The notes under the pieces are model-generated. The model was not told the origin of the DNA. It did no database searches and saw nothing but the letters and a program-made list of their open reading frames with translations. Below, piece by piece: positions 54,301 through 62,062 of a DNA stretch of 64,000 bases. The stretch lies in assembly GCA_965277695.1 (NCBI GenBank), contig CBDIDQ010000033.1, positions 310,001 to 374,000 on the forward strand, given 5' to 3'. Position 1 is the stretch's first letter; each line of letters begins with the position of its first letter. This DNA comes from JABSOG01 sp965277695. Its GTDB lineage: Bacteria > Pseudomonadota > Gammaproteobacteria > Enterobacterales > Alteromonadaceae. The position numbers were made by a program, and so were the translations under genes.

Positions 54301-55108
54301 CACGACGTAATGTTGCTTCGGTTGGAATTGTGCCAGTAATACAGTGATACAGCGTTGCGCCCAGTGCATAAAGATCAGACCAAGGGCCTTGTTTTTTGCT
54401 GGTGGCGGCATATTGCTCCGATGGCGAATAACCTTGGGTGATCACGTCGCGCATGGTGCCTGAGTGTTTGCTGATTTTTTGCCGAGCACCACCAAAATCA
54501 ATTAACACCGGATCGGTATCTGCTCGCATGTAGATGTTGCTCGGTTTAATATCCCGATGCAGCACACCCTCGGCATGAATTTTTTGCAAACCATTGAGTA
54601 GACCAGTCATGAGCTTTTCGAGTTCGACTTGGCTAAACGGCTGGTGACGCTTCTCTAGGTTCTGTTCTAAAGACGAACCTTCTTCGTAGTCCATGATCAG
54701 ATAAGCCGTATTATTGGCTTCAAGAGTATTGGTGACCCTGACAATATTATTGTGTCTAAAGGTGCTCAGTAAACGCCCTTCTTCCATGAAAGAACTTAAG
54801 CCAAAGTCGTAGCTTTGCTGGCTTTCTGGGCGAATATTAACCCAGGATTCGTTTTTGTAACGTATACACCATTCAATCGGTAGGTATTCTTTGATCACTA
54901 CCGGGTATTGTAATTGGTAGTCCCAGGCTTTATAGACAATGCCGTAGCTGCCTTCGCCGAGAACTTCGATGATTTTATATTGCTCTGTCAAAGACGCACC
55001 TGCTTTGAGCGGGTGATCTTTTGAACGAGGGTCTGTGTGATTATCCGTAGTACTAGAAGTAAAGCCTTGTTGGGTCTCCGTCCCGTCGCTAGCTTGTTTA
55101 TTTGACAT
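51380..55108 (-). CDS. Ser/Thr protein kinase with PEGA and FGE-sulfatase domains
   Basis: This is a 1242-residue signalling protein. The Hanks-type kinase domain (about 38-315) has GEGSYG, the VIKEY Lys, catalytic HRDIKPSN and DFGGAR. Residues about 335-470 are an 18-bp-encoded repeat of RLAEEA and RLAEAA units, probably a long helix. A Gln/Pro/Glu-rich stretch (QPEPEQPE repeats) precedes one membrane helix (LLLLASAATITLVVLGALML, about 668-690). Outside the membrane come three PEGA domains (about 785, 850 and 920) and a formylglycine-generating-enzyme-like domain (about 1000-1242; GNVWEWVADCYHP, RGGSWD, GFRLVREL). The FGE domain may be a binding module; its catalytic cysteines were not confirmed. 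It is monocistronic. Confidence 0.9.
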   Translation of the reverse strand: MSNKQASDGTETQQGFTSSTTDNHTDPRSKDHPLKAGASLTEQYKIIEVLGEGSYGIVYKAWDYQLQYPVVIKEYLPIEWCIRYKNESWVNIRPESQQSYDFGLSSFMEEGRLLSTFRHNNIVRVTNTLEANNTAYLIMDYEEGSSLEQNLEKRHQPFSQVELEKLMTGLLNGLQKIHAEGVLHRDIKPSNIYMRADTDPVLIDFGGARQKISKHSGTMRDVITQGYSPSEQYAATSKKQGPWSDLYALGATLYHCITGTIPTEATLRRDAILDGEDDPLVPLTQLEQDHFSEILLQLIDWMLKLPPKDRPQEAAEVLKNLRQMKMDAFHAPDEDPAEDARLAQEAQLAEAAQLAEEVQLAEAARLAEETRLAEETRLAEETRLAEETRLAEAAQLAEEARLAEEARLAEAARLAEEARLAEAARLAEEARLAEEARLAEEARLAEEARLAEEARLAEEARLAEEARFAEIAEIANNAREAEAAALAEAARLSEIAKQAEQTRLDSVARMAEVNRLADESQAAEIARQQENARLSEAALIAGAANALTQPTQQDEPVQDQPVNVVEADLTQEQAPEPLVSEPLVSAPLAQEPEVQQHIPEPEAAPAEIVTAKEPEAVISQPEPELQQQVEPELQQPEPEQPEPEQPEPKQLKLVQPEPEQPDEIATDNKKRNLLLLASAATITLVVLGALMLPDSAEPPAAMIAKAKPAIKETVVKHVKAPAEPAQKSLTEPTSVAKTAELAAAETAEPKTAEPKTAEPKIAQQLEPQLTKQTAAAKIAAPTKIPLIVNVTPADANISVIDVDQAYSPGMLLTEGRYLLEISKPGYNVQTVWIEHDHQQNQMNVELEPTLLALTINTSPIGATVKIPDIKDSYNPGMLLTPGEYRVEVSKPGYVTKMSTVQLSSAQQAFIVALSDQLFSLNVTTTPADASIKLLNHNKGFSNGMALSGGEYALEVTRQGFDTRQVKVTLTKSRKLDIVLKKSELAPGSSFADTLPDNRRGPEMVVIARGKMNMGSTSASSQQNEAPAHQVNIDYQFAMGKYEVTFALYDQFASETGRKRAKDEGWGRNDRPVINVQQTDALAFARWLSDKTGKVYRLPSEAEWEYAARSDSQQDYIFGSVGRKMCSFGNVADSALKERKSNWSTAACHDGYPYTAPVGQYTPNRFGLFDMHGNVWEWVADCYHPNYVDAPTDGTSWGEQCDKVTARGGSWDHLISGARLSRRQGHPLQFTSRNTGFRLVREL
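53690..54110. repeat. 18-bp coding repeat inside the kinase gene
   Basis: Over 20 copies of an 18-bp unit (CTTCTTCGGCTAATCGAG and variants, read on +) encode RLAEEA-type hexapeptides. Such arrays expand and contract by slippage or recombination without changing frame. Both other strands' ORFs here are artefacts of the repeat. Confidence 0.9.
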
Positions 55109-55408
55109 GTTACACTCAAGAATTGCTTGGAAAAAAAGTGAAATAATAACACTACACTTGTTATTTTTATGTTAATCTAACACACTCGGTACGTTATAGA
55201 TATGAGTATTTTAAATACATCTTATCAATGAAAACCGTTTTGGGACCACAGTATCACTTGTTTTGCGTACTTTGAGTCACGCATAATACTATTCTTATGA
55301 AGATAAGAGCTTTATTTTTCAACCAGTTAATGTTATTTCAAACGCGAATCTTTGCACTTAAATGGGTAAAATGACGGTTGTAAATGGACATTGATGAGGA
55401 GGTTACAG
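55109..55408. other. Divergent promoter region kinase / small exported protein
   Basis: This 300-bp AT-rich stretch has no ORF. It must hold two promoters. No operator or RNA gene is recognisable. Confidence 0.4.
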
Positions 55409-55834
55409 GTGTTAAAATTAATGTTAAAAACAATATCAGGTACTGTGTTGGTGTGCCTATTACTGACCAGTGTTATGGCAACAGCCAAAGTGAATCTTAG
55501 TGAAGCGCATATATGCCAAGTGGCGACCACTGACGATGTGCGGATGTTTAAAGCTAAGATAAAAAGTTTAAGAGTGTCGTTACGTCGTGCTTATTTTGGT
55601 GTGACGTGTGATCCGAGTGGCCAATTTGCCGGTGGCAACTTGCTTCATACCGCTATTGCTCATGACTCGGTTGATGTCGCACTTTATATTGTGACTCAGT
55701 TGTCATCAGTGCAGTTGGCCAAAATGGATGATCAGGGAGAGACATTGAAACAATGGATCACTGACCGCTATAAAGATTATGCCCCCGCCGAAACAGTACT
55801 GGCAGCCATTGATAAGCGCTTGGCTAGCAAGTAA
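55409..55834 (+). CDS. Small exported protein, hypothetical
   Basis: The start is a GTG six bases after a perfect AGGAGG (55397-55402). An upstream in-frame TTG (55391) would sit before that site. The 141-residue product starts MLKLMLKTISGTVLVCLLLTSVMATA, a standard signal peptide, so the mature protein is periplasmic. The rest has two Cys (ICQVATTDDVRMF and GVTCDPSG) and an ankyrin-like GNLLHTAIAHDSVDVALYIV. It resembles short DUF3718-type periplasmic proteins of Shewanella, although I am not sure of the family. It may be functionally linked to the divergent kinase. Confidence 0.65.
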   Translation: MLKLMLKTISGTVLVCLLLTSVMATAKVNLSEAHICQVATTDDVRMFKAKIKSLRVSLRRAYFGVTCDPSGQFAGGNLLHTAIAHDSVDVALYIVTQLSSVQLAKMDDQGETLKQWITDRYKDYAPAETVLAAIDKRLASK

Positions 55835-55968
55835 TCCGAGCAGGCAGTTATTACCAAGTTGTTAACTGCCTAAATTCCCCCGAGTATTGTTTTTTTATTC
55901 CCTGGTTGCACCATTATGTGATGATTATTGAGTGTCGCACTTGTAACTGACAGCTACTTGATAGTTGT

Positions 55969-56052
55969 GGTGTTGATGGCGGTATTGATGGTGGTGTTGT
56001 TGGCGGTGTTGTTAGCGGTGTTGTTAGCGGTATTGACGGCGGTATTGATGGC
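55969..56052. repeat. 12-bp tandem repeat upstream of the Bcr/CflA genes
   Basis: Seven imperfect copies of GGTRTTGNNGGC stand head to tail, ending 107 bp before the start of the first Bcr/CflA gene. Apart from this, the gap 55835-56159 shows no gene. Confidence 0.8.
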
Positions 56053-56159
56053 GATATAAGTCATTGATTTAATCATCGCACCGCAACAGTCCTGCAATAA
56101 AACATTTGCAATCCTTCGGTTGATTAATCGTTTATAATCAGCCTAATTGCGAGGGTCTT

Positions 56160-57365
56160 ATGAATCAAACCGATAATCCTGTTGAACACACATCTTTTTC
56201 TTTAGCTTTCTTTTTACCTTTATTAGCCTCTATTGTCGCCATTACCCCATTGGCAATTGATACCTATTTACCTGCGATGCCAGCGATTGCTGAGGCATTG
56301 GGCACCGATATGAGCGTGATGCAATTGACGTTGAGCGTGTACCTTGGAGGTTATGCCAGCGGCTTGTTGTTTTTTGGCCCTATGGCGGATATTTTTGGTC
56401 GACGACCTATGGTGTTGATGGGCTTGAGTTGCTTTGCGTTGGTCAGTTTGTCATTAGTATTTGTTGAGTCGGTAGAGTATTTTTTGCTGCTGCGGTTTTT
56501 GCAGGCATTTGCTGGCAGTGCGGCGACGGTAACTGTATCTGGTTATATTAAGGGTATTTATGGCAAAAACATGGCCAAAGGGCTTTCTTATGTCAGTATG
56601 ATCATGATGCTGGCACCGATGATAGCTCCAACTATTGGCATGTTGTTGTTGAAAATTAGCGGTTGGTCGCTGATTTTTATGACTCTGGCGGCTTACGCCT
56701 TGCTGATCCTCGGGCTGAGTTTTTATGCCTTGCCTAAAATTGATCGCAAACCATTGAATGATTCGTTGTTTAATACCTTTTTTAAATCTTATGGCATTGT
56801 ATTACGTCAGGTTTCTGTGCGTCGTTATATCATTATGATTTGTTTTACTACGTTATGCTTTTTCGGTTATCTCACTGCCATTTCGTTTTTGTATATGGAA
56901 GTTTACCAAGCGACCGAAGCGCTTTTTAGTATGCTGTTTGCGATGAATGTCGTGGTGTTTATGGCTGTTAGTTTTTTTAATACTCGGGTTGTGGTGCGAT
57001 TTGGCTCGTTGAGCATGATTAAAGGCGGCTGGATTGTCGGGGTATTGGCGGCATCAGGTTTGCTGGCGGTCAACCTTCAAGGTATGGGGTTATATTGGAC
57101 GGCGGCGATGCTATCGATATTATTAGGTAGCATTGTGTTGATCAGTACTAATGCTGATGCGTTGATTTTACTTGAATTTTCGGAGCAAACGGGCACTGCC
57201 ACCGGGGTCATTGGTACCTTGCGATTTGGCTTTGGCGCGTTGGCAGGACCTATACTGGCACTGTTTTATGATGGTAGCGCATTACCTTTTTGTTATTTGA
57301 TGATGTTTGTGATGCTGGGGGTTTTTGTTTGCCTGCATTTGATGCCTGATAAGTCAACAACATAA
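56160..57365 (+). CDS. Bcr/CflA-family multidrug MFS exporter 1
   Basis: This 401-residue transporter has twelve helices and belongs to the Bcr/CflA (DHA1) group. Diagnostic segments are PLAIDTYLPAMPAIAEALGTD (about 31-51) and the motif A loop GPMADIFGRRPM (about 74-85). GSAATVTVSGYIKGIYG follows near 118-134. Members export drugs or metabolites such as bicyclomycin, chloramphenicol or cysteine-type compounds. It is a tandem paralogue of the following gene, with the same order of motifs. GAGGGTCTTATG gives its ribosome site. Confidence 0.93.
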   Translation: MNQTDNPVEHTSFSLAFFLPLLASIVAITPLAIDTYLPAMPAIAEALGTDMSVMQLTLSVYLGGYASGLLFFGPMADIFGRRPMVLMGLSCFALVSLSLVFVESVEYFLLLRFLQAFAGSAATVTVSGYIKGIYGKNMAKGLSYVSMIMMLAPMIAPTIGMLLLKISGWSLIFMTLAAYALLILGLSFYALPKIDRKPLNDSLFNTFFKSYGIVLRQVSVRRYIIMICFTTLCFFGYLTAISFLYMEVYQATEALFSMLFAMNVVVFMAVSFFNTRVVVRFGSLSMIKGGWIVGVLAASGLLAVNLQGMGLYWTAAMLSILLGSIVLISTNADALILLEFSEQTGTATGVIGTLRFGFGALAGPILALFYDGSALPFCYLMMFVMLGVFVCLHLMPDKSTT

Positions 57366-57468
57366 GAACTGCACTCAACCCTTGGTGAGAAGCAACGCCG
57401 ATGGTTTTTCAGCCCGAGTATTTCAGCGATAGTCTACAGTATATTATGTGGCTTAACCTGAGGTGCTT

Positions 57469-58689
57469 ATGTCCCAAACCAACCCATTAATGCTAACACC
57501 AAAACAATTACCACTGAAACTGTTCATTCCTTTTATTGCTGCAATCGCGGCTTTGACACCGCTGGCGATTGATACTTATTTACCTGCGATGTTGGTGATT
57601 GCCGATGAGCTTAATACTGATATGCGAATGATGCAATTGAGTTTGAGTTTGTATTTGGCAGGTTATGCGGCAGGTTTATTTTTCTTTGGACCGCTGGCCG
57701 ATATTTTTGGCCGACGTCCGATGGTGCTGCTGGGTTTGAGCGGCTTTGCGGTGTGCAGCCTGTTATTGGTTTTTAGTGAGTCTGCCGCTGAGTTTTTGCT
57801 ATTACGATTACTTCAAGCATTTCTGGGCAGTGCTGCATCCATTCCGGTATTTGGTTATATTAAAGTGGCTTATGGTGAAGGCAACCTAGCTAAGGGGGTG
57901 TCTTATGTGATGATGATCATGATGTTGGCACCAATGATTGCACCGCCGATTGGGATCTTGTTGCTCGAAGTTTATGGTTGGCAGTCGATTTTCTTTATGT
58001 TGACCAGTTATGCGGTGTTTATTTTGCTCGTTAGTATATTTACCTTGCCTCACAGTGAACGTGTGCCGCGAGATGATACATTATTTAATACCTTCTTTAA
58101 GTCTTATGCGATAGTGCTGAACAATCAGCCAGCGCGACGTTATATTATGACCATTTGCTTCACCACACTGGCATTTTTTGGTTACCTGACGGCGATCTCA
58201 TTTATTTACATGACCGTTTACCATGTCTCTGAAAAGACATTTGGTGTGCTGTTTGCCATTAATGTCGGCATATTTATGGCTGCCAGCTTTTTCAATGCCC
58301 GGGTTGTGTCACGCTTTGGTTTGTTAAAAATGGTCAAAAGTGCATGGATTGCGACCCTAATTGGCGCGGTTGGTTTGATGGTAGTTAATCTACAGATGAT
58401 GCATTTGTATTGGACGGTGATCTTTTTGGGGCTATTGATCGGCGGAGTGGTTATTATTGGCAATAATGTTGATACTTTGATTTTGCTGGAATTTCCTGAA
58501 CAAACAGGCACCGCCAGTGGCGTGATTGGCACCATTCGCTTTGGTGTTGGAGCTTTTGCCGGACCCTTGTTGACGCTGTTTTATGATGGTTCGGTCTTCC
58601 CCTTTTGTTATTTAATGTTATTTGCGGCTGCTGGCGTGGCGGTGTGTTTGTTTGTTATGCCAAACAGGTCAACCGCAGTGGCTGTTTGA
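57469..58689 (+). CDS. Bcr/CflA-family multidrug MFS exporter 2
   Basis: This 406-residue protein shares PLAIDTYLPAM, the loop GPLADIFGRRPM and LEFPEQTGTASGVIGTIRFG with the gene just upstream, so the two arose by tandem duplication with later divergence. The ATG at 57469 follows GAGGTG; an in-frame GTG at 57463 is the other option. It starts 103 bp after the first copy, so it may have its own promoter. It ends in an 18-bp triplicate repeat. Confidence 0.93.
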   Translation: MSQTNPLMLTPKQLPLKLFIPFIAAIAALTPLAIDTYLPAMLVIADELNTDMRMMQLSLSLYLAGYAAGLFFFGPLADIFGRRPMVLLGLSGFAVCSLLLVFSESAAEFLLLRLLQAFLGSAASIPVFGYIKVAYGEGNLAKGVSYVMMIMMLAPMIAPPIGILLLEVYGWQSIFFMLTSYAVFILLVSIFTLPHSERVPRDDTLFNTFFKSYAIVLNNQPARRYIMTICFTTLAFFGYLTAISFIYMTVYHVSEKTFGVLFAINVGIFMAASFFNARVVSRFGLLKMVKSAWIATLIGAVGLMVVNLQMMHLYWTVIFLGLLIGGVVIIGNNVDTLILLEFPEQTGTASGVIGTIRFGVGAFAGPLLTLFYDGSVFPFCYLMLFAAAGVAVCLFVMPNRSTAVAV

Positions 58690-58700
58690 TTGGCAGGCTA

Positions 58701-58754
58701 AAACTGCTGGAGCGCTCAAAACTGCTGGAGCCCTCAAAACTGCTGGAGCCCTCA
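58701..58754. repeat. 18-bp triplicate at convergent gene ends
   Basis: AAACTGCTGGAGCCCTCA occurs three times in a row (the first copy has GCGCTCA). It fills the gap between the second exporter and the DNA polymerase stop and overlaps the stop codon by three bases. Confidence 0.9.
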
Positions 58755-61232
58755 AAAAAGCCCCATTTGCTGATTGATCAGCTGCTCAAAAGACAAACCA
58801 ATAAAAGGCAAAATAGCATCGGCGACCGGTTGAATTTGCTTTTCGATGTAATGATCATAATCCAGCGCATTACGTTGATATTCCACTGGCTCAGGACCAT
58901 GAACAGTGATGACATAGGCAATTGAGCCCTTGAATTGATATTGCAATGGTCGATTGTCACGTTTGTTTTGTTCATCAGCCATTCGCGCGGCGCGAACATG
59001 GGGCGGTACGTTTTTAACGTATTGATTGAGTCTGCGGCGCAAGCGTTTTTTGTAAACTAGCTGGTGGTCGCGTTGACCGGTGCGGGTTTCTTCAACCATT
59101 TTTCGAATATAATCGGATGGGTCTTTATCATGAAAAACGCATTGATAAAGCTCGGTTTGAAATTCTTTGGCCAGTTCAGTCCAATCGGTTCTGACGGTTT
59201 CTAAGCCTTTAAATACCAGCTCTTCTTGCTCTGCGGTTTTAATCAAACCAGCATAGCGTTTTTTGCTGCCCACTTCTGAGCCCCGAATGGTCGGCATCAA
59301 AAAGCGATTAAAATGGGTCTCGTATTCCATCTCTAAAAAACATTCTAAATTATATTCGTCACGTAGTTTTTGTCGCCAGCGTTGATTGATTTGTTGGGTT
59401 AAAGAGCGGCCAATGGCATCTGCTTCTTGATTGGTGCAGGACCTGTTAAGTAGCACAAAGGTCGAATCGGTATCGCCATAAATGACGTCTAAACCTTGTT
59501 TGACAGCTTTTTCTCCCTCTTCTTCTGCCCGTTCTTCTGCCCCCATTTCGATACCCAGCTCTTTGACCCACTTTGCCGTTTGTTGCATGATCTCATGGCC
59601 TCGCAGGGTGATAGAGCTGGCCAGACGGGTATCATAAAAGCGGCAGCCGCCAGAGCCGAGCACACCATAAAAGGAGTTCATTAAAATTTTAATCGCCTGT
59701 GAACGAGGTTGATCTTGGTGCAGCTTGGCCTGATCTCGTTGTCTCCACAGCTGAGTTATAATGTCTGGCAGAAAATGCTGCTGGCGAGAGAAAAGTGCTT
59801 CTTTGAAGCCTGTAATGGCTTGCTCAGGGTGCAAGAGCCCTTCAATTAAGCCCATCGGATCGATTTTAAATGTGCGAATGATCGAGGGGTAAAGACTTTT
59901 GAAATCTAGCACCAGTACATGCTCATATAAGCCGGGTTTAGAACTCATCACGTAACCACCGGGGCTTGCCAGTCCGCCATCAGCAGGTAGGTTAGGGGCA
60001 ACATATCCGGCGCGATGTAAGCGGGGTAAATACAGGTTGGTAAAAGCGGCAACCGAACCGCCGCTGCGATCAAGCTCCAGCCCGGTTAATTGACTGCGAA
60101 ATAATAGAAAATCTAATACTCGGGTATGGTCAAAAATATCCCATACTAAAATACAATCTTCGAGGTTGTAGGCCGCTAACTTCGGCTTGTTATGCGCAAA
60201 GTCATGCATTATCTCGTCAACCCGATGATGAACATCATCGACTTTTTTGCCTCGGCCCAACAGGCTTTGTGCGACGTTTTCAAGGCTAAAGCTCGGGAAG
60301 TTATAGGTTGCGGTTTTATGGGCATCAATACCGTCAATAATCACTCTGCCAGGTAAAGTGACAAATCCTTGGTTGTTTTCTCGTCGGCTGTCACGCCATT
60401 GGGCAAATGCACCACCACGGCCTAATCTGAGTTTGAATCCGTGTAATTCGGCCCGTTTGATCAGCAATTTAAAGTCAAAATTAATCACATTCCAACCAAT
60501 GATGATATCTGGATCAAACTGGTTGATCACCTGCTCAAGCGCATGTAACAACGCCACTTCATTTTCGATCCAACTGATCCACTGTGGGCTGGTGTTATCA
60601 TCGGCTGGCGCTTCACCAATCATCAAAACTTGTTGATAAAGCGGCTTTTCATTTGAGCTATTGTCTAAGGTTTTATCTGCTGATGGCGCAGCGCCGCCAT
60701 AAAAACCAATAGAAAATAGCTCACCTTGCATCGAACATTCGACATCCAGCGATAACATTGATAACTGCGGCAGATAATCGCTAGGACGAATTTTCACTTG
60801 CGTGTATTGGGTATAGTTTTGGCGGCGATTGGCTCGGCCAACAAACTCGACACCAGCATAAATGAATCGCTCCATTAAAAACCGCTCTTGTAACCTAAAG
60901 TCAGTTTCAAGTGTGGTGATATGAGCGGCCTGTAATAGCTCTTTGGCATTATAAAAACCATGCATTGAATCAAAATACAGCGCGGCAACAGGCTCTTGGT
61001 CAAAGGACTTTAATGCCAATGACTTATAGCGACAGCCATCAATGTGAGTGGATAATACTTGCTCAATACTGCTTTGTTGGGATTGCAACACAAAAAATAC
61101 CGGCTGTTGCTGGTCAATGATCAATTTGACCGGACCTGAGGGGGTTGCCAGCCATAAGATAATTTCGCAGTTGCTGCTGTCGCTGTCACGACTATGGCGG
61201 GTTAACAAAAAGCCTTGTTGTAGTGTTTCCAT
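58752..61232 (-). CDS. polB: DNA polymerase II
   Basis: This is a family B DNA polymerase of about 826 residues with 3'-5' proofreading, used in restart and translesion repair. The exonuclease motifs are LSLDVECSMQGE (Exo I) and IIGWNVINFDFKLL (Exo II). The polymerase motifs are DFKSLYPSIIRTF (A), ILMNSFYGVLG (B) and YGDTDSTFVLL (C). The ATG at 61232 gives METLQQGFLLTRH, matching the start of E. coli Pol II; a TTG at 61274 would add 14 residues. An insertion with EERAEEEGEKAVKQ before motif C makes it longer than E. coli's 783 residues. No LexA box was seen upstream. Confidence 0.95.
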   Translation of the reverse strand: METLQQGFLLTRHSRDSDSSNCEIILWLATPSGPVKLIIDQQQPVFFVLQSQQSSIEQVLSTHIDGCRYKSLALKSFDQEPVAALYFDSMHGFYNAKELLQAAHITTLETDFRLQERFLMERFIYAGVEFVGRANRRQNYTQYTQVKIRPSDYLPQLSMLSLDVECSMQGELFSIGFYGGAAPSADKTLDNSSNEKPLYQQVLMIGEAPADDNTSPQWISWIENEVALLHALEQVINQFDPDIIIGWNVINFDFKLLIKRAELHGFKLRLGRGGAFAQWRDSRRENNQGFVTLPGRVIIDGIDAHKTATYNFPSFSLENVAQSLLGRGKKVDDVHHRVDEIMHDFAHNKPKLAAYNLEDCILVWDIFDHTRVLDFLLFRSQLTGLELDRSGGSVAAFTNLYLPRLHRAGYVAPNLPADGGLASPGGYVMSSKPGLYEHVLVLDFKSLYPSIIRTFKIDPMGLIEGLLHPEQAITGFKEALFSRQQHFLPDIITQLWRQRDQAKLHQDQPRSQAIKILMNSFYGVLGSGGCRFYDTRLASSITLRGHEIMQQTAKWVKELGIEMGAEERAEEEGEKAVKQGLDVIYGDTDSTFVLLNRSCTNQEADAIGRSLTQQINQRWRQKLRDEYNLECFLEMEYETHFNRFLMPTIRGSEVGSKKRYAGLIKTAEQEELVFKGLETVRTDWTELAKEFQTELYQCVFHDKDPSDYIRKMVEETRTGQRDHQLVYKKRLRRRLNQYVKNVPPHVRAARMADEQNKRDNRPLQYQFKGSIAYVITVHGPEPVEYQRNALDYDHYIEKQIQPVADAILPFIGLSFEQLINQQMGLF

Positions 61233-61390
61233 ATGGGCTGTTAGCAGGGCAAATAATGAGGGCAAGTGGTTCAAGTTTAACGGTTTTTTGGTCTGATCGT
61301 TAGTTTATTAGCTTATTGCATCATTTAATCTGATACTGTTATGAAGTGATCAATCAGATATCCAATCAATACACCATTAGAGAGGCGAGT

Positions 61391-61828
61391 ATGGATGAAT
61401 TTATGCAAGCGGCCATCGATGAGGCCAAAACCGGGTTAGCAGAGGGCGGTATTCCGATTGGTTCTGTGTTGGTCCATCAAGGTAAAATTATTGGCCGTGG
61501 CCACAATCGACGGGTGCAAACCGGCAGTCCGACCTTACATGGCGAAATGGATGCACTAGAAAATGCTGGCAGGCAAGCGGCCAGCGTGTATCGCCAGTCA
61601 GTGATATATACCACACTTTCTCCGTGCTCAATGTGCACCGGGGCGATTTTATTGTATGGCATCCCCAAAGTTGTTATCGGCGAAAATCACAGCTTTATGG
61701 GCGAAGAAGGGTTACTTAAATCTAAAGGGGTTGAAGTACAAGTGGTTGACGATGAACAATGCAAACAGTTAATGGCAGACTTTATGACTGCCAAACCTGA
61801 GTTGTGGAATGAGGATATTGGGGAATAG
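61391..61828 (+). CDS. Cytosine deaminase, fungal (FCY1) type
   Basis: This is a 145-residue zinc deaminase. The zinc site is HGEMDALE (about 47-54, His and catalytic Glu) and PCSMC (about 77-81). Blocks EGGIPIGSVLVHQGKIIGRGHN, TLHGE, CTGAILLYGIPKVVIGEN and the C-terminal PELWNEDIGE closely follow yeast cytosine deaminase and not TadA or bacterial CodA. It probably converts cytosine to uracil and could also act on other pyrimidines. GAGAGGCGAGTATG sets the start; the frame is open to 61346 but without support. It is divergent from polB. Confidence 0.88.
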   Translation: MDEFMQAAIDEAKTGLAEGGIPIGSVLVHQGKIIGRGHNRRVQTGSPTLHGEMDALENAGRQAASVYRQSVIYTTLSPCSMCTGAILLYGIPKVVIGENHSFMGEEGLLKSKGVEVQVVDDEQCKQLMADFMTAKPELWNEDIGE

Positions 61829-61831
61829 TTC

Positions 61832-61880
61832 GCAATTAACAATTAACAATTAACAATTAACAATTAACAATTAACAATTA
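61832..61880. repeat. AATTAAC heptamer tandem repeat (about 7 copies)
   Basis: The 7-bp unit AATTAAC is repeated head to tail directly after the deaminase stop. The same array precedes the family A element at 3423. Confidence 0.85.
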
Positions 61881-62050
61881 GGATCCGACCATATAGAGCA
61901 ATTTAAGGTTACAGTTATCCTCAACATTCACGAGGTTGAAACCTCGTCTACGGCAGAGCTGGTACGCCGTAGACGCGAATTCACCGAAGTGTCGGACCAT
62001 CGCGTTTTTTGATTATCAACTGCTACCCTGTTTGATTGGTGCCCAATTAA
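61881..62050. repeat. REPIN-containing inverted-repeat element, family A copy 3
   Basis: The left end ATTTAAGGTTACAGTTATCC and right end CTGCTACCCTGTTTGATT match copy 2. Two inverted GTAGACG-headed palindromes form the core, the second carrying an extra ACCGAAGTGTCGGACC insertion. It ends in another AATTAACAATTAA run. Confidence 0.7.
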
Positions 62051-62062
62051 CAATTAATTGGG

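Noticed and set aside
61232..61390. LexA box upstream of polB
   Set aside because: No CTG-N10-CAG palindrome with the expected AT-rich centre was found.
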